Origin: Capnocytophaga sp. ARDL2
GTDB taxonomy: Bacteria > Bacteroidota > Bacteroidia > Flavobacteriales > Flavobacteriaceae
DNA: 64,000 nt
NCBI RefSeq assembly: GCF_041530365.1
Contig: NZ_CP168034.1
Location: 2,046,001-2,110,000 of the forward strand
Direction: 5' to 3'
A program made the translations under genes and the position numbers. Numbering within the stretch: position 1 is the stretch's first letter; each line of letters opens with the position of its first letter. Shown here in pieces: positions 24,437-32,063 of this stretch. Under the pieces are notes generated by a model that saw only the letters and a program-made list of their open reading frames with translations, did not search any database and was not told the origin of the DNA.

Positions 24437-24499
24437 TAACCTAAATATTCCCCTTGTTTACGAGGGCAGGGGGATTATTTTCTAAAATTTCGAGGAAAA

Positions 24500-24871
24500 A
24501 TGAAAATAAGATTGACAACCACACAGAAAAAAGAAGCACAGATAGAGCAAATTATAGAAGCAACAGGCATCACAAATAAATATATTATCGAATTATACGA
24601 AAAAGAGTATCGTATAAAAAAGAAAGATAAAGAGTTGTTTAATATTCTTAAAGATTGGAGTAGAGGATTAGATATTAAATTTAAAATCAATAAAAACGGA
24701 GCTATAAAAATCGTTGGCATCGATTTTTTTGGAAATATTGAAGTAGATTTTTTTGTTGTCAAAAATAGGCGTAAAATAGAGACAATAGCAAACAGAATAT
24801 ATAAAAGCGTTATGTTAACGGACGATGCAAAATACTTTTTTATAGAATTAAACACAGATATACAAGACTAA
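24500..24871 (+). CDS. Hypothetical phage-arm protein
   Basis: It encodes 123 residues, rich in Lys/Ile, with an N-terminal helical charged part (LTTTQKKEAQIEQIIEATGI) and a C-terminal part with beta character (IKIVGIDFFGNIEVDFFVVKN). It has no membrane segment and no recognised motif. A GC-rich hairpin-like stretch (CCCCTTG...CAGGGGG, 24450-24474) lies just upstream, beside the IS junction. It is the first of a run of small plus-strand genes; function unknown. Confidence 0.6.
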   Translation: MKIRLTTTQKKEAQIEQIIEATGITNKYIIELYEKEYRIKKKDKELFNILKDWSRGLDIKFKINKNGAIKIVGIDFFGNIEVDFFVVKNRRKIETIANRIYKSVMLTDDAKYFFIELNTDIQD

Positions 24872-24891
24872 AATTTAAAAATTCTTACAAA

Positions 24892-25149
24892 ATGAAAGCA
24901 ACAATAATATCAACTCTAAAAATAGGTAGATACACAATAAAAAATACAGAGCAATTGGCAAAATTAGCACTATCAAAAGGTAAAAGAGGAATTTGTCCAC
25001 GCAATTCTTCATTAAAATGTATAAGCATTGAAACAGAGCTATACACGTATACAGGAGTTATAAAATGGGCTAATGAATTTGGGCAACTAATTTCTGAAAA
25101 CGGATATTGTTATGATATAAACCACTTTTTAAATAAAAAAAAGATATGA
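24892..25149 (+). CDS. Hypothetical small protein
   Basis: The product has 85 residues with a basic middle (SKGKRGICPRNSSLKC) and a YTYTGVIKWANEFGQLISENGYCYDINHF segment. It starts 20 bases after the preceding stop, in the same transcription unit. I do not recognise it. The three Cys are not arranged as a clear zinc site. Confidence 0.55.
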   Translation: MKATIISTLKIGRYTIKNTEQLAKLALSKGKRGICPRNSSLKCISIETELYTYTGVIKWANEFGQLISENGYCYDINHFLNKKKI

Positions 25150-25181
25150 AAACAACAATAACATTTAAAAAAAATTGATTT

Positions 25182-25652
25182 ATGGAAAAGTTAGAGATTT
25201 TAAAGGATGTACAGGAGACTTTAAGAGGTTTGAGGATTACTCCAAATGTTAAAAGTATGTTGTTTGAGGGGTACGAGGAGCGTTTTTATTTTGATGGTTA
25301 TTTTATGCTTGATGATATTTTAGAAAATAAGGAGGTATGGGGCAATTACGTTTACAAAGTTTTCTCAAATATGGGGTTATCTGCAGGAAATTGTGAAATG
25401 TACACACGAAATTTTATATCATCGGTTGAGTACAATAAAAAATACTTTGGAGAGGATTTAATTAGTATTTCAAAAAGAAACGCTTATTCAAATCGTTTGT
25501 ACCCTAATTATGTAACTATTGGGGATATACATTTAATTGATTTAAAGTATTATGATAGGGGTAGTTTTATTTTTAGGACAATAAAAAAAGTGATAGATTA
25601 TGTAACAGAGCAAATTTATATAGATTATTCCGATGTTTTTATAGAGGAATAA
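25182..25652 (+). CDS. Hypothetical protein, possibly lineage-specific phage gene
   Basis: Its 156 residues are mixed alpha/beta, rich in Tyr and Phe, with no signal peptide or membrane helix. It starts 32 bases after the previous gene and is followed by a hairpin at 25666-25690. No family is recognised. Base composition (T/G-rich coding strand) matches the rest of the rightward arm. Confidence 0.6.
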   Translation: MEKLEILKDVQETLRGLRITPNVKSMLFEGYEERFYFDGYFMLDDILENKEVWGNYVYKVFSNMGLSAGNCEMYTRNFISSVEYNKKYFGEDLISISKRNAYSNRLYPNYVTIGDIHLIDLKYYDRGSFIFRTIKKVIDYVTEQIYIDYSDVFIEE

Positions 25653-25665
25653 TATTGAGAAACAA

Positions 25666-25697
25666 AATCGCCCAATTTTTTAAGGGTTGGGCGAAAT
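25666..25697 (+). terminator. Probable terminator
   Basis: The inverted repeat CGCCCAA / TTGGGCG has an 11-base loop. The T-run after it is weak (AAATTT), so termination may be partial. Confidence 0.5.
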
Positions 25698-25701
25698 TTA
25701 A

Positions 25702-25851
25702 AAAAATAAGTTTAATATTAAAGATTATACAGAATGGTATTTTGATTTTAAAAACAACCCTCAAAATATCATTACAGAGGTTCAAAAAGAAAGAATGGCT
25801 GAAGCAATCGAACAAAACAAATTGAGAATATTTAAAGCAATAAAAAGTTAA
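25702..25851 (+). pseudogene. Open frame without start codon, possible gene remnant
   Basis: The frame from 25702 to TAA at 25851 reads as a sensible charged peptide (KFNIKDYTEWYFDFKNNPQ... to RIFKAIKS) but has no ATG until residue ~32. It is probably the end of a gene whose start is lost, or one starting at a non-ATG codon. The next gene begins 4 bases later. Confidence 0.4.
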
Positions 25852-25855
25852 AATT

Positions 25856-26242
25856 ATGAAAGTATCATTAAATGTAAATAGAGGTAGTTATTTAGCAAAG
25901 CACAACGGAAGAAAATTTAAAGTTGTTCAAATATTAGCAAATAGATTTTTGTGTATAGATGTAGATGGTGCTTTATGCGATATTTCAGTACACGAGGCTA
26001 AAATCAAACCTAAACATTTAAAAAAAATATTTCCATTCCTAAACAGAAAAATAGATAGAATTTTATTACACAATAATATTTCCGAACTACTACCTTACAT
26101 TTTCGTTTATTACAATCATCAACATAACGAGTTCAAAATTTCAGACGAACGAGGGCAAACAAAAGTAGAGTATTTCATACCTAACGAGGTTAAAAATCTT
26201 ACTGATTTAATGGATTTTGTTATTAACGAAGTTAGGAATTAG
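25856..26242 (+). CDS. Hypothetical protein
   Basis: It encodes 128 residues, basic in the first half with a beta-rich N-terminus (GSYLAKHNGRKFKVVQILANRFLCIDVDGALCDI) and a more acidic end (NEVKNLTDLMDFVINEVRN). No membrane segment. It belongs to the run of small rightward genes; function not recognised. Confidence 0.55.
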   Translation: MKVSLNVNRGSYLAKHNGRKFKVVQILANRFLCIDVDGALCDISVHEAKIKPKHLKKIFPFLNRKIDRILLHNNISELLPYIFVYYNHQHNEFKISDERGQTKVEYFIPNEVKNLTDLMDFVINEVRN

Positions 26243-26282
26243 AAGCATTATACGAAATTATTTAATTTAAAAAAAAACAGAT

Positions 26283-26606
26283 ATGATAGTAAGTAGTTTT
26301 TTTTCTTTAAACGAAAAAGTTTATGAATTTGAAAAAACAAAAGAAAACCCTTATAACGATTTAGGGAAGTTATACAGCATCTTTAATAAAATTGCTTTTA
26401 ACACAATAGGCAAAAGAGTATGCGTAGCCGATGCTATAGAAATGATGATAGATAGAGGCTACAAACCTACTTGGGACAAAAACTATAAAAACCCTTTTAT
26501 TTTTCTCAAAGACGATGAAATAGTTAATTTAACTGTTGCGAAGCTTAAAATACATTTCTTGTTTGCACATTTTTTATACAAACAAAATTCTTCCGCAAAG
26601 CCTTAA
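26283..26606 (+). CDS. Hypothetical protein
   Basis: Its 107 residues contain an N-terminal half rich in Asn/Lys/Phe and a central VCVADAIEMMIDRGYKPTW segment. It is followed by a clear terminator, so it closes the small-gene unit. No known domain recognised. Confidence 0.55.
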   Translation: MIVSSFFSLNEKVYEFEKTKENPYNDLGKLYSIFNKIAFNTIGKRVCVADAIEMMIDRGYKPTWDKNYKNPFIFLKDDEIVNLTVAKLKIHFLFAHFLYKQNSSAKP

Positions 26607-26653
26607 TTTATTTAGAAATATTACAATAACTTTAACAAATAAAACAAATACAC

Positions 26654-26687
26654 GAGGGCAAAAGTATTAATTTTGCCCTTATTTTTT
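26654..26687 (+). terminator. Rho-independent terminator
   Basis: AGGGCAAAA pairs with TTTTGCCCT across a 7-base loop, followed by TTATTTTTT. It separates the small-gene run from the XRE regulator. Confidence 0.8.
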
Positions 26688-26706
26688 AACTTTAAATCAA
26701 ATTGAT

Positions 26707-26946
26707 ATGGATATAAGAGAAAGATTGAAAGAAATACGATTGCTGAAAGGATTAAGCGTTAGAGCCACATCTAAAGCAATAGGAAGTAGTCGTCAAGCGA
26801 TTATGTATTTTGAACGAGGCGAAAAAAATCCTACGTTCAAATTTGCACAAAATTACGCAAACAAATTTGGGTATGATATTCTGTTAGTACCAAAAAAACT
26901 AACCCCTGAAATCGAGGGTAAAATTAACGACTTTGAGAGTAAATAA
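26707..26946 (+). CDS. XRE-family helix-turn-helix regulator
   Basis: It encodes 79 residues. Residues ~4-60 form a Cro/CI-type DNA-binding domain: RLKEIRLLKGLSVRATSKAIGSSRQAIMYFERGEKNPTFK. No effector or protease domain follows. As the last gene of the rightward arm it may be the repressor of the element. The promoter is unclear; the terminator at 26654-26687 implies it is transcribed on its own. Its frame is intact. Confidence 0.8.
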   Translation: MDIRERLKEIRLLKGLSVRATSKAIGSSRQAIMYFERGEKNPTFKFAQNYANKFGYDILLVPKKLTPEIEGKINDFESK

Positions 26947-27050
26947 AACACTTTTTTAACTTTTTGTGTTAAATTTTTATTTTTACCTTTTGAGAAAATG
27001 AAGGGAAAATTTTTATAAAACACTGATTTTCAGAATGCTTTGGAAAGTAA

Positions 27051-27326
27051 GTAGTTTTTATATATTCTCGTGGTAATACAATGCGTTTGTCAATGAATTT
27101 ACTTGCACCTACCTTAGTACCTGGGCATAGTAATTTTCCAGTACACCCCATAGAGCATCGAAGTATAACAGTGCGCGAAGCAGCTGTTATTACAGGTTTT
27201 CCTTTAAAATACAAATTTATTGGAAGCCATTCTAAACGATGTGAACATGTAGGCAATGCAGTGCCTCCTCCACTAGCTAATGCTATCACGAAAGAATGTG
27301 TAAAGTATTTAGACAATCTACCCTAA
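27051..27326 (+). pseudogene. C-terminal fragment of a second DNA cytosine-5 methyltransferase
   Basis: After a TAA at 27048 the frame reads YSRGNTMRLSMNLLAPTLVPG, then EHRSITVREAAVITGFP and HVGNAVPPPLANAI. These are the substrate-recognition end and motifs IX-X of C5 methyltransferases. Motifs I-VIII are missing, so it is inactive. It differs in sequence from the wreck at 3692-4572 and marks the right edge of the island. The frame to its left (FQNALESK before the stop) may be more of the same gene. Confidence 0.8.
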
Positions 27327-27507
27327 AAGGCAAATCAATCAGTTGGAAACAAACAAATCGCTGATTATCTTTGACATTCTCAAAGATAGAGAACAATTTG
27401 CATCAGAATGAATGTAAGTGGTTCAGAAAATAAAAAATGCACCAATTTAAGATAAATCCTACGGAGTTATTTGAAGTTGAAGACACCCTTAATACAAAAC
27501 AAATTCT
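27327..27507. other. Boundary spacer with short open-frame scraps
   Basis: There is no gene. One frame reads QINQLETNKSLIIFDILKDR to a stop at about 27411, which could be the tail of a lost gene beside the methyltransferase. A 24-codon frame starts at 27438. I see no clear attachment site. Confidence 0.3.
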
Positions 27508-28659
27508 ATGACAATAAAAGAAGTAAACACTAACGAACAAGAACAATTGTTTTACCAATTGCCTTTATATATTTACAAAAATGACACTCAGTGGATTCAA
27601 CCTCTTGAGCAAGATGTAAAAAAAGTATTTGATACCAATCAAAACAAATTGTTTCAAAGAGGTGGTACCGCTATTCGTTGGAATCTATTTGATGATAAAA
27701 ACAATCACATCGGTCGTATTGCCGCTTTTGTAAATCCTAAATACGAAGGCAAATCCCCAGTAGGAGGTATCGGCTTTTTTGAATGTATCAACAACCAAGA
27801 GGCGGCAAACCTACTTTTTGACACAGCTAAAAAATGGTTGCTCAATCACGGTATGGAAACTATGGATGGCCCTATCAACTTTGGTGAACGCGACCAATGG
27901 TGGGGATTACTCGTAGAAGGTTTTTACGAACCACTATACGGTATGAATTACAACCCTGAATATTATATTCAATTATTTGAAAATTACGGTTTTAAAACTT
28001 ATTTCAACCAAGAATGCTTTGCCTTGCCTGTAAAACAAGCATTGCAACCAAAATTTCAGGAACGTTACGAAGCTATTTCAAAAATACCAGGTTTTAAAGC
28101 CGAACACTTAAAGAAAAACAACATAGAACGCTACATCAAAGCGTTTCACGAAATATACAACAAAGCCTGGGCAACTCACGGCGGTGGAAAGGAAATGAGC
28201 TATAAACAAGCCGAATTGACTTTCAAAAAAATGAAACCTGTGATTGATGAAAAATTGGTTTGGTTTGTTTTTAAAGACGAGCGACCGATTGCTTTTTGGC
28301 TGAATTTACCCGACTTGAATCAGTATTTCAAACATTTGAAAGGAAAATTTGGACTGTTGCAAAAATTGCAATTCCTTTATTATAAAACATTTGCAAAAAG
28401 TAAACGAATTGTAGGTTTGGCATTTGGTGTTATTCCAGAATACCACGGTCAAGGAATTGACAACTATATGATTATCGCAGGTAAAAACGAATTTTCAAAA
28501 ATGCATTACACCGATTATGAAATGCAATGGATTGGAGATTTTAACCCAAAAATGATCAATGTAGCCAAAAATCTCGGCTCAAATCTTAGCCGAAGATTAC
28601 GTACTTACCGCTATCATTTTGACAACACAAGACCAATAGAACGACATAGAACACTATAA
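27508..28659 (+). CDS. GNAT-like N-acetyltransferase family protein
   Basis: Its 383 residues match a large, two-part Bacteroidota family with acetyltransferase fold. Recognisable parts are PLYIYKNDTQWIQPLEQDVKKVFD near the start, GGIGFFECINNQEAANLLFDTAKKWL (~90-115), MDGPINFGERDQWWGLLVEGF (~123-143) and, near the end, VIPEYHGQGIDNYMI resembling the acetyl-CoA loop. Substrate unknown; a role in amino-acid or lipid acylation is possible. The following HAD gene starts 10 bases downstream, so the two form an operon. Normal chromosomal composition resumes here. Confidence 0.7.
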   Translation: MTIKEVNTNEQEQLFYQLPLYIYKNDTQWIQPLEQDVKKVFDTNQNKLFQRGGTAIRWNLFDDKNNHIGRIAAFVNPKYEGKSPVGGIGFFECINNQEAANLLFDTAKKWLLNHGMETMDGPINFGERDQWWGLLVEGFYEPLYGMNYNPEYYIQLFENYGFKTYFNQECFALPVKQALQPKFQERYEAISKIPGFKAEHLKKNNIERYIKAFHEIYNKAWATHGGGKEMSYKQAELTFKKMKPVIDEKLVWFVFKDERPIAFWLNLPDLNQYFKHLKGKFGLLQKLQFLYYKTFAKSKRIVGLAFGVIPEYHGQGIDNYMIIAGKNEFSKMHYTDYEMQWIGDFNPKMINVAKNLGSNLSRRLRTYRYHFDNTRPIERHRTL

Positions 28660-28669
28660 TTAATACACA

Positions 28670-29326
28670 ATGATAAAAACAGTAATTTTTGATATGGACG
28701 GAGTAATTGTTGATACAGAACCTGTTCATAAATACGCTTATTTCAAACATTTTGAAGAATTGGGCATCGATGTAACCCCAGAATTATACGCCACTTTTAC
28801 GGGAAATTCTACCAAAAATGTTTACCAAAAAATCAAAAATTTATTTGGAGTAGAAGGTGAAGTAAATGATTTGGTTTTGAGAAAAAGAGCTATTTTCAAC
28901 GATGCATTTGATACAAAACCCAATTTGGAATTGATTTCAGGTGTTGAAAACCTCATCAAAGATTTACATAAAAATGGTTTGGAATTGATATTGGCTTCAT
29001 CAGCTTCTAAAAGTACGATTGAAAGAGTATTCCGCCGTTTTTCATTAGACCAATATTTCTCTCACAAAGTAAGTGGAGAAGATTTTCCAAAATCTAAACC
29101 AGATCCATCGATTTTCTTACACGCAGCATCGCTATCAAAAAATGCAAAAGACGAGTGTATCATCATCGAAGATAGTACAAGTGGAGTAAAAGCTGCCAAT
29201 GCAGCTGAAATTTTCTGCGTAGGGTATCACAGCAAAAACTCAAAATTGCAAAATTTAGACGGTGCTAATATGACCATCAATGATTTTAGTGAAATCAATG
29301 CGGAAATTGTTAAAAAACTGAACTAA
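28670..29326 (+). CDS. HAD-superfamily phosphatase, beta-phosphoglucomutase-like
   Basis: Its 218 residues carry all four HAD motifs: DMDGVIVDTE (nucleophile Asp ~8 and acid Asp ~10), LASSASKS (motif II), the Lys in KSKPDPSIF (motif III) and IIEDSTSGVKAA (motif IV). The helical cap lies between motifs I and II, as in PgmB and related sugar-phosphate phosphatases. Substrate cannot be told from sequence. It is cotranscribed with the GNAT-like gene. Confidence 0.88.
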   Translation: MIKTVIFDMDGVIVDTEPVHKYAYFKHFEELGIDVTPELYATFTGNSTKNVYQKIKNLFGVEGEVNDLVLRKRAIFNDAFDTKPNLELISGVENLIKDLHKNGLELILASSASKSTIERVFRRFSLDQYFSHKVSGEDFPKSKPDPSIFLHAASLSKNAKDECIIIEDSTSGVKAANAAEIFCVGYHSKNSKLQNLDGANMTINDFSEINAEIVKKLN

Positions 29327-29456
29327 TATTTAACGTATTCCTATTGATTATTTTTCTCAAAACATTCGACTTTTTCAAAAAAAATTCAGATATTTGAGTA
29401 ATTTTTACTGTAACAATTAAAAACACTATTTGTTTAATATAAAAAATATAAAGTAT

Positions 29457-30614
29457 ATGCCGTTATATCACAAATTGGGTAATATACCTCCAAAAAGACA
29501 CACCATCTTCAAAAAACCAAATGGAGATTACTACTACGAGCAATTGTTTGGTACGATTGGATTTGATGGAATGTCAACCAACTCGTATCACGAACACAGA
29601 CCTACTCAGGTAAAAGAAATCAAAGGTTCGTATTGCGTTGCTCCAAAAATTGCTAAAGCAAACAACATTCAATCATACCGATTGAGAGGATTTCAAGTAA
29701 AACCAGAGGTAGATTTCTTAGAAAGTAGAAAAGCGGTTTTAACCAACAGCGATTGTACCATTGTTTTGGCAGCTCCGACTGGAAAAACGCAAGATTATTT
29801 CTACAAAAACACCGATGCAGACGAATTGATTTTTATTCACAAAGGTTCTGGAAAATTGAGAACCATGTTGGGTAATTTAGATTTTAAATACGGTGATTAC
29901 TTGTTGATTCCTCGTGGAATTATCTACAAAATCGATTTTGACACAGAAGACAATCGCTTGTTTATTGTAGAATCTCGCCGACCTATTTATACACCAAAAA
30001 GATACCGCAACTGGTTTGGACAACTTTTGGAGCATTCTCCATTTTGCGAAAGAGACATTCGTCGCCCAGAAGAATTGGAAACTTACGACGAAAAAGGAGA
30101 TTTTTTGATAAAAGTTCGCAAACAAGACGAAATTTTTAATATGGTATATGCCACTCACCCTTTTGATGTGATTGGTTATGATGGATACAATTTCCCTTAT
30201 GCCTTTTCAATTCACGATTTCGAGCCGATAACAGGACGCATACACCAACCGCCTCCAGTACACCAAACTTTTGAAACGGATGCGTTTGTAGTATGTTCGT
30301 TTGTCCCTCGTTTGTACGACTATCACCCAGATGCTATTCCAGCACCATACAACCATAGCAACATTGATTCTGATGAAGTTTTGTATTATGTAGACGGAGA
30401 CTTTATGAGTAGAAACGACATCGAACCAGGACATATTTCATTGCACCCAGCTGGTATCCCACACGGGCCACACCCAGGAGCAATGGAAAGAAGTATTGGT
30501 CAGAAAGATACTCAAGAATTGGCAGTAATGGTTGATACTTTCAAACCTTTGATGGTAACAGAAGAAGCTATGAAAATCGCCGACGAACAATATTACCAAT
30601 CTTGGTTAGATTAA
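29457..30614 (+). CDS. hmgA: Homogentisate 1,2-dioxygenase
   Basis: The enzyme opens the homogentisate ring to maleylacetoacetate in tyrosine and phenylalanine breakdown, using Fe(II). I take the ATG at 29457 (MPLYHKLG, 385 residues); an ATG 27 bases earlier adds residues with no homologous look. The cupin iron-site region is clear: DEVLYYVDGDFMSR and LHPAGIPHGPHPGAMERSIG. PPPVHQTFE is also conserved. Its partner hppD follows 222 bases later. Confidence 0.92.
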   Translation: MPLYHKLGNIPPKRHTIFKKPNGDYYYEQLFGTIGFDGMSTNSYHEHRPTQVKEIKGSYCVAPKIAKANNIQSYRLRGFQVKPEVDFLESRKAVLTNSDCTIVLAAPTGKTQDYFYKNTDADELIFIHKGSGKLRTMLGNLDFKYGDYLLIPRGIIYKIDFDTEDNRLFIVESRRPIYTPKRYRNWFGQLLEHSPFCERDIRRPEELETYDEKGDFLIKVRKQDEIFNMVYATHPFDVIGYDGYNFPYAFSIHDFEPITGRIHQPPPVHQTFETDAFVVCSFVPRLYDYHPDAIPAPYNHSNIDSDEVLYYVDGDFMSRNDIEPGHISLHPAGIPHGPHPGAMERSIGQKDTQELAVMVDTFKPLMVTEEAMKIADEQYYQSWLD

Positions 30615-30748
30615 GATATTTTTCACCACAATAGAAACAGAGGAAACATAGTTTTTTTTTCTCACAACAACTTATGTTTTCTTTTAAAACGAAGTTCCTC
30701 TGATTCACTGTAGTAAAAAAATTAGGTGTCCATGTAGTAAAGAATTAA

Positions 30749-30787
30749 CCTTCCCCACCCTTTGGGCACCCCTTCCTAAAGGAAGGG
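30749..30787. repeat. GC-rich palindromic element upstream of hppD
   Basis: CCCTTCCT (30770-30777) pairs perfectly with AGGAAGGG (30780-30787) and is preceded by CCTTCCCCACCCTTTGGG. It stands out from the AT-rich spacer and resembles the GC-rich palindrome inside mod (63788-63818). It is probably a dispersed REP-like repeat. Confidence 0.55.
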
Positions 30788-30836
30788 AAATTCGTAAAAC
30801 TAAACAACAATAGTAATTAACAAAATAAGTCAAATT

Positions 30837-31997
30837 ATGGCACAAGAATTAAAATCTGTAGAATACGGATTAGAAAAAATATTTGAAGGAGCACAAGATT
30901 TCCTTCCTATTTTAGGAACTGATTATGTTGAATTTTATGTAGGAAATGCAAAACAAGCGGCACATTTCTACAAAACAGCTTTCGGATTTCAATCAGAGGC
31001 TTACGCTGGATTGGAAACTGGAATGAGAGACAAAGCGTCTTATGTAGTAAAACAAGACAAAATCCGAATTGTATTGACTACGGCATTGAACTCTCAATCT
31101 CCAATCGGAGAGCATGTGAAAAAACACGGAGACGGTGTAAAGATCGTTGCTTTGTGGGTAGAAGATGCTCGTTCTGCTTTTGAAGAAACTACTAAAAGAG
31201 GTGCAAAACCGTATTTGGAGCCAACTATTACTTCTGACGAAAATGGTGAAGTAGTACAAGCAGGTATCTATGCGTATGGTGAAACTATCTTCATGTTCAC
31301 AGAGCGTAAAAACTACAACGGAAAATTCTTACCAGGATATGTAGATTGGAAATCTGACTACAACCCAGAGCCAGTAGGATTGAAATACATCGACCACATG
31401 GTAGGAAATGTGGGATGGAACCAAATGAATGTATGGGTAAAATGGTTTGAAGACGTAATGGGATTTGTAAACTTCTTGTCTTTCGATGACAAACAAATCA
31501 CTACTGAATATTCTGCATTGATGTCTAAAGTAATGGCAAACGGAAACGGAAGAATCAAATTCCCTATCAATGAGCCAGCTGAAGGATTGAAACGTTCGCA
31601 AATTGAAGAATATTTGGATTTCTACGAAGATGAAGGTGTTCAACACATTGCAGTAGCAACTGACGACATTATCAAAACGGTTTCTGCTATGAAAGCAAGA
31701 GGAGTTGAATTCTTATCAACACCACCTCAAGCGTATTATGATGCGATTCCAGAGCGTTTGAAAGACCACATGAGCAAATTTAAAGAAGATATCAACGAAT
31801 TACAAAAATTGGGTATTATGATTGATGCTGACGACGAAGGGTATTTGTTGCAAATCTTTACAAAACCAGTAGAAGACCGTCCTACTTTGTTCTTTGAAGT
31901 GATCCAAAGAATGGGAGCAAGAGGATTTGGAGCTGGTAACTTCAAGGCTTTGTTCGAATCTATCGAAAGAGAACAAGAATTGAGAGGTACATTGTAA
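30837..31997 (+). CDS. hppD: 4-hydroxyphenylpyruvate dioxygenase
   Basis: The enzyme converts 4-hydroxyphenylpyruvate to homogentisate, the substrate of the adjacent HmgA. Its 386 residues form two glyoxalase/VOC-type halves. The iron ligands are visible in YIDHMVGNV (His), VQHIAVATDDI (His) and TLFFEVIQRMG (Glu), followed by the conserved C-terminal GFGAGNFKALFESIEREQ. With hmgA it covers two consecutive steps of tyrosine catabolism. Confidence 0.95.
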   Translation: MAQELKSVEYGLEKIFEGAQDFLPILGTDYVEFYVGNAKQAAHFYKTAFGFQSEAYAGLETGMRDKASYVVKQDKIRIVLTTALNSQSPIGEHVKKHGDGVKIVALWVEDARSAFEETTKRGAKPYLEPTITSDENGEVVQAGIYAYGETIFMFTERKNYNGKFLPGYVDWKSDYNPEPVGLKYIDHMVGNVGWNQMNVWVKWFEDVMGFVNFLSFDDKQITTEYSALMSKVMANGNGRIKFPINEPAEGLKRSQIEEYLDFYEDEGVQHIAVATDDIIKTVSAMKARGVEFLSTPPQAYYDAIPERLKDHMSKFKEDINELQKLGIMIDADDEGYLLQIFTKPVEDRPTLFFEVIQRMGARGFGAGNFKALFESIEREQELRGTL

Positions 31998-32033
31998 TAT
32001 ATGTTTCCATAATATATTTGTTTTAATTTTGTG

Positions 32034-32063
32034 AAAAAAGCAGTCGAAATCGACTGCTTTTTT
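32034..32063. terminator. Bidirectional terminator between hppD and parC
   Basis: AAAAAAGCAGTCGA pairs perfectly with TCGACTGCTTTTTT across two bases, giving T-runs on both strands. It serves the convergent hppD and parC genes. Confidence 0.88.

Noticed and set aside
4652..27020. Attachment sites: TTTTATAAAA near 4654 and near 27010
   Set aside because: Ten low-complexity bases in AT-rich DNA are expected by chance, and no integrase is present.
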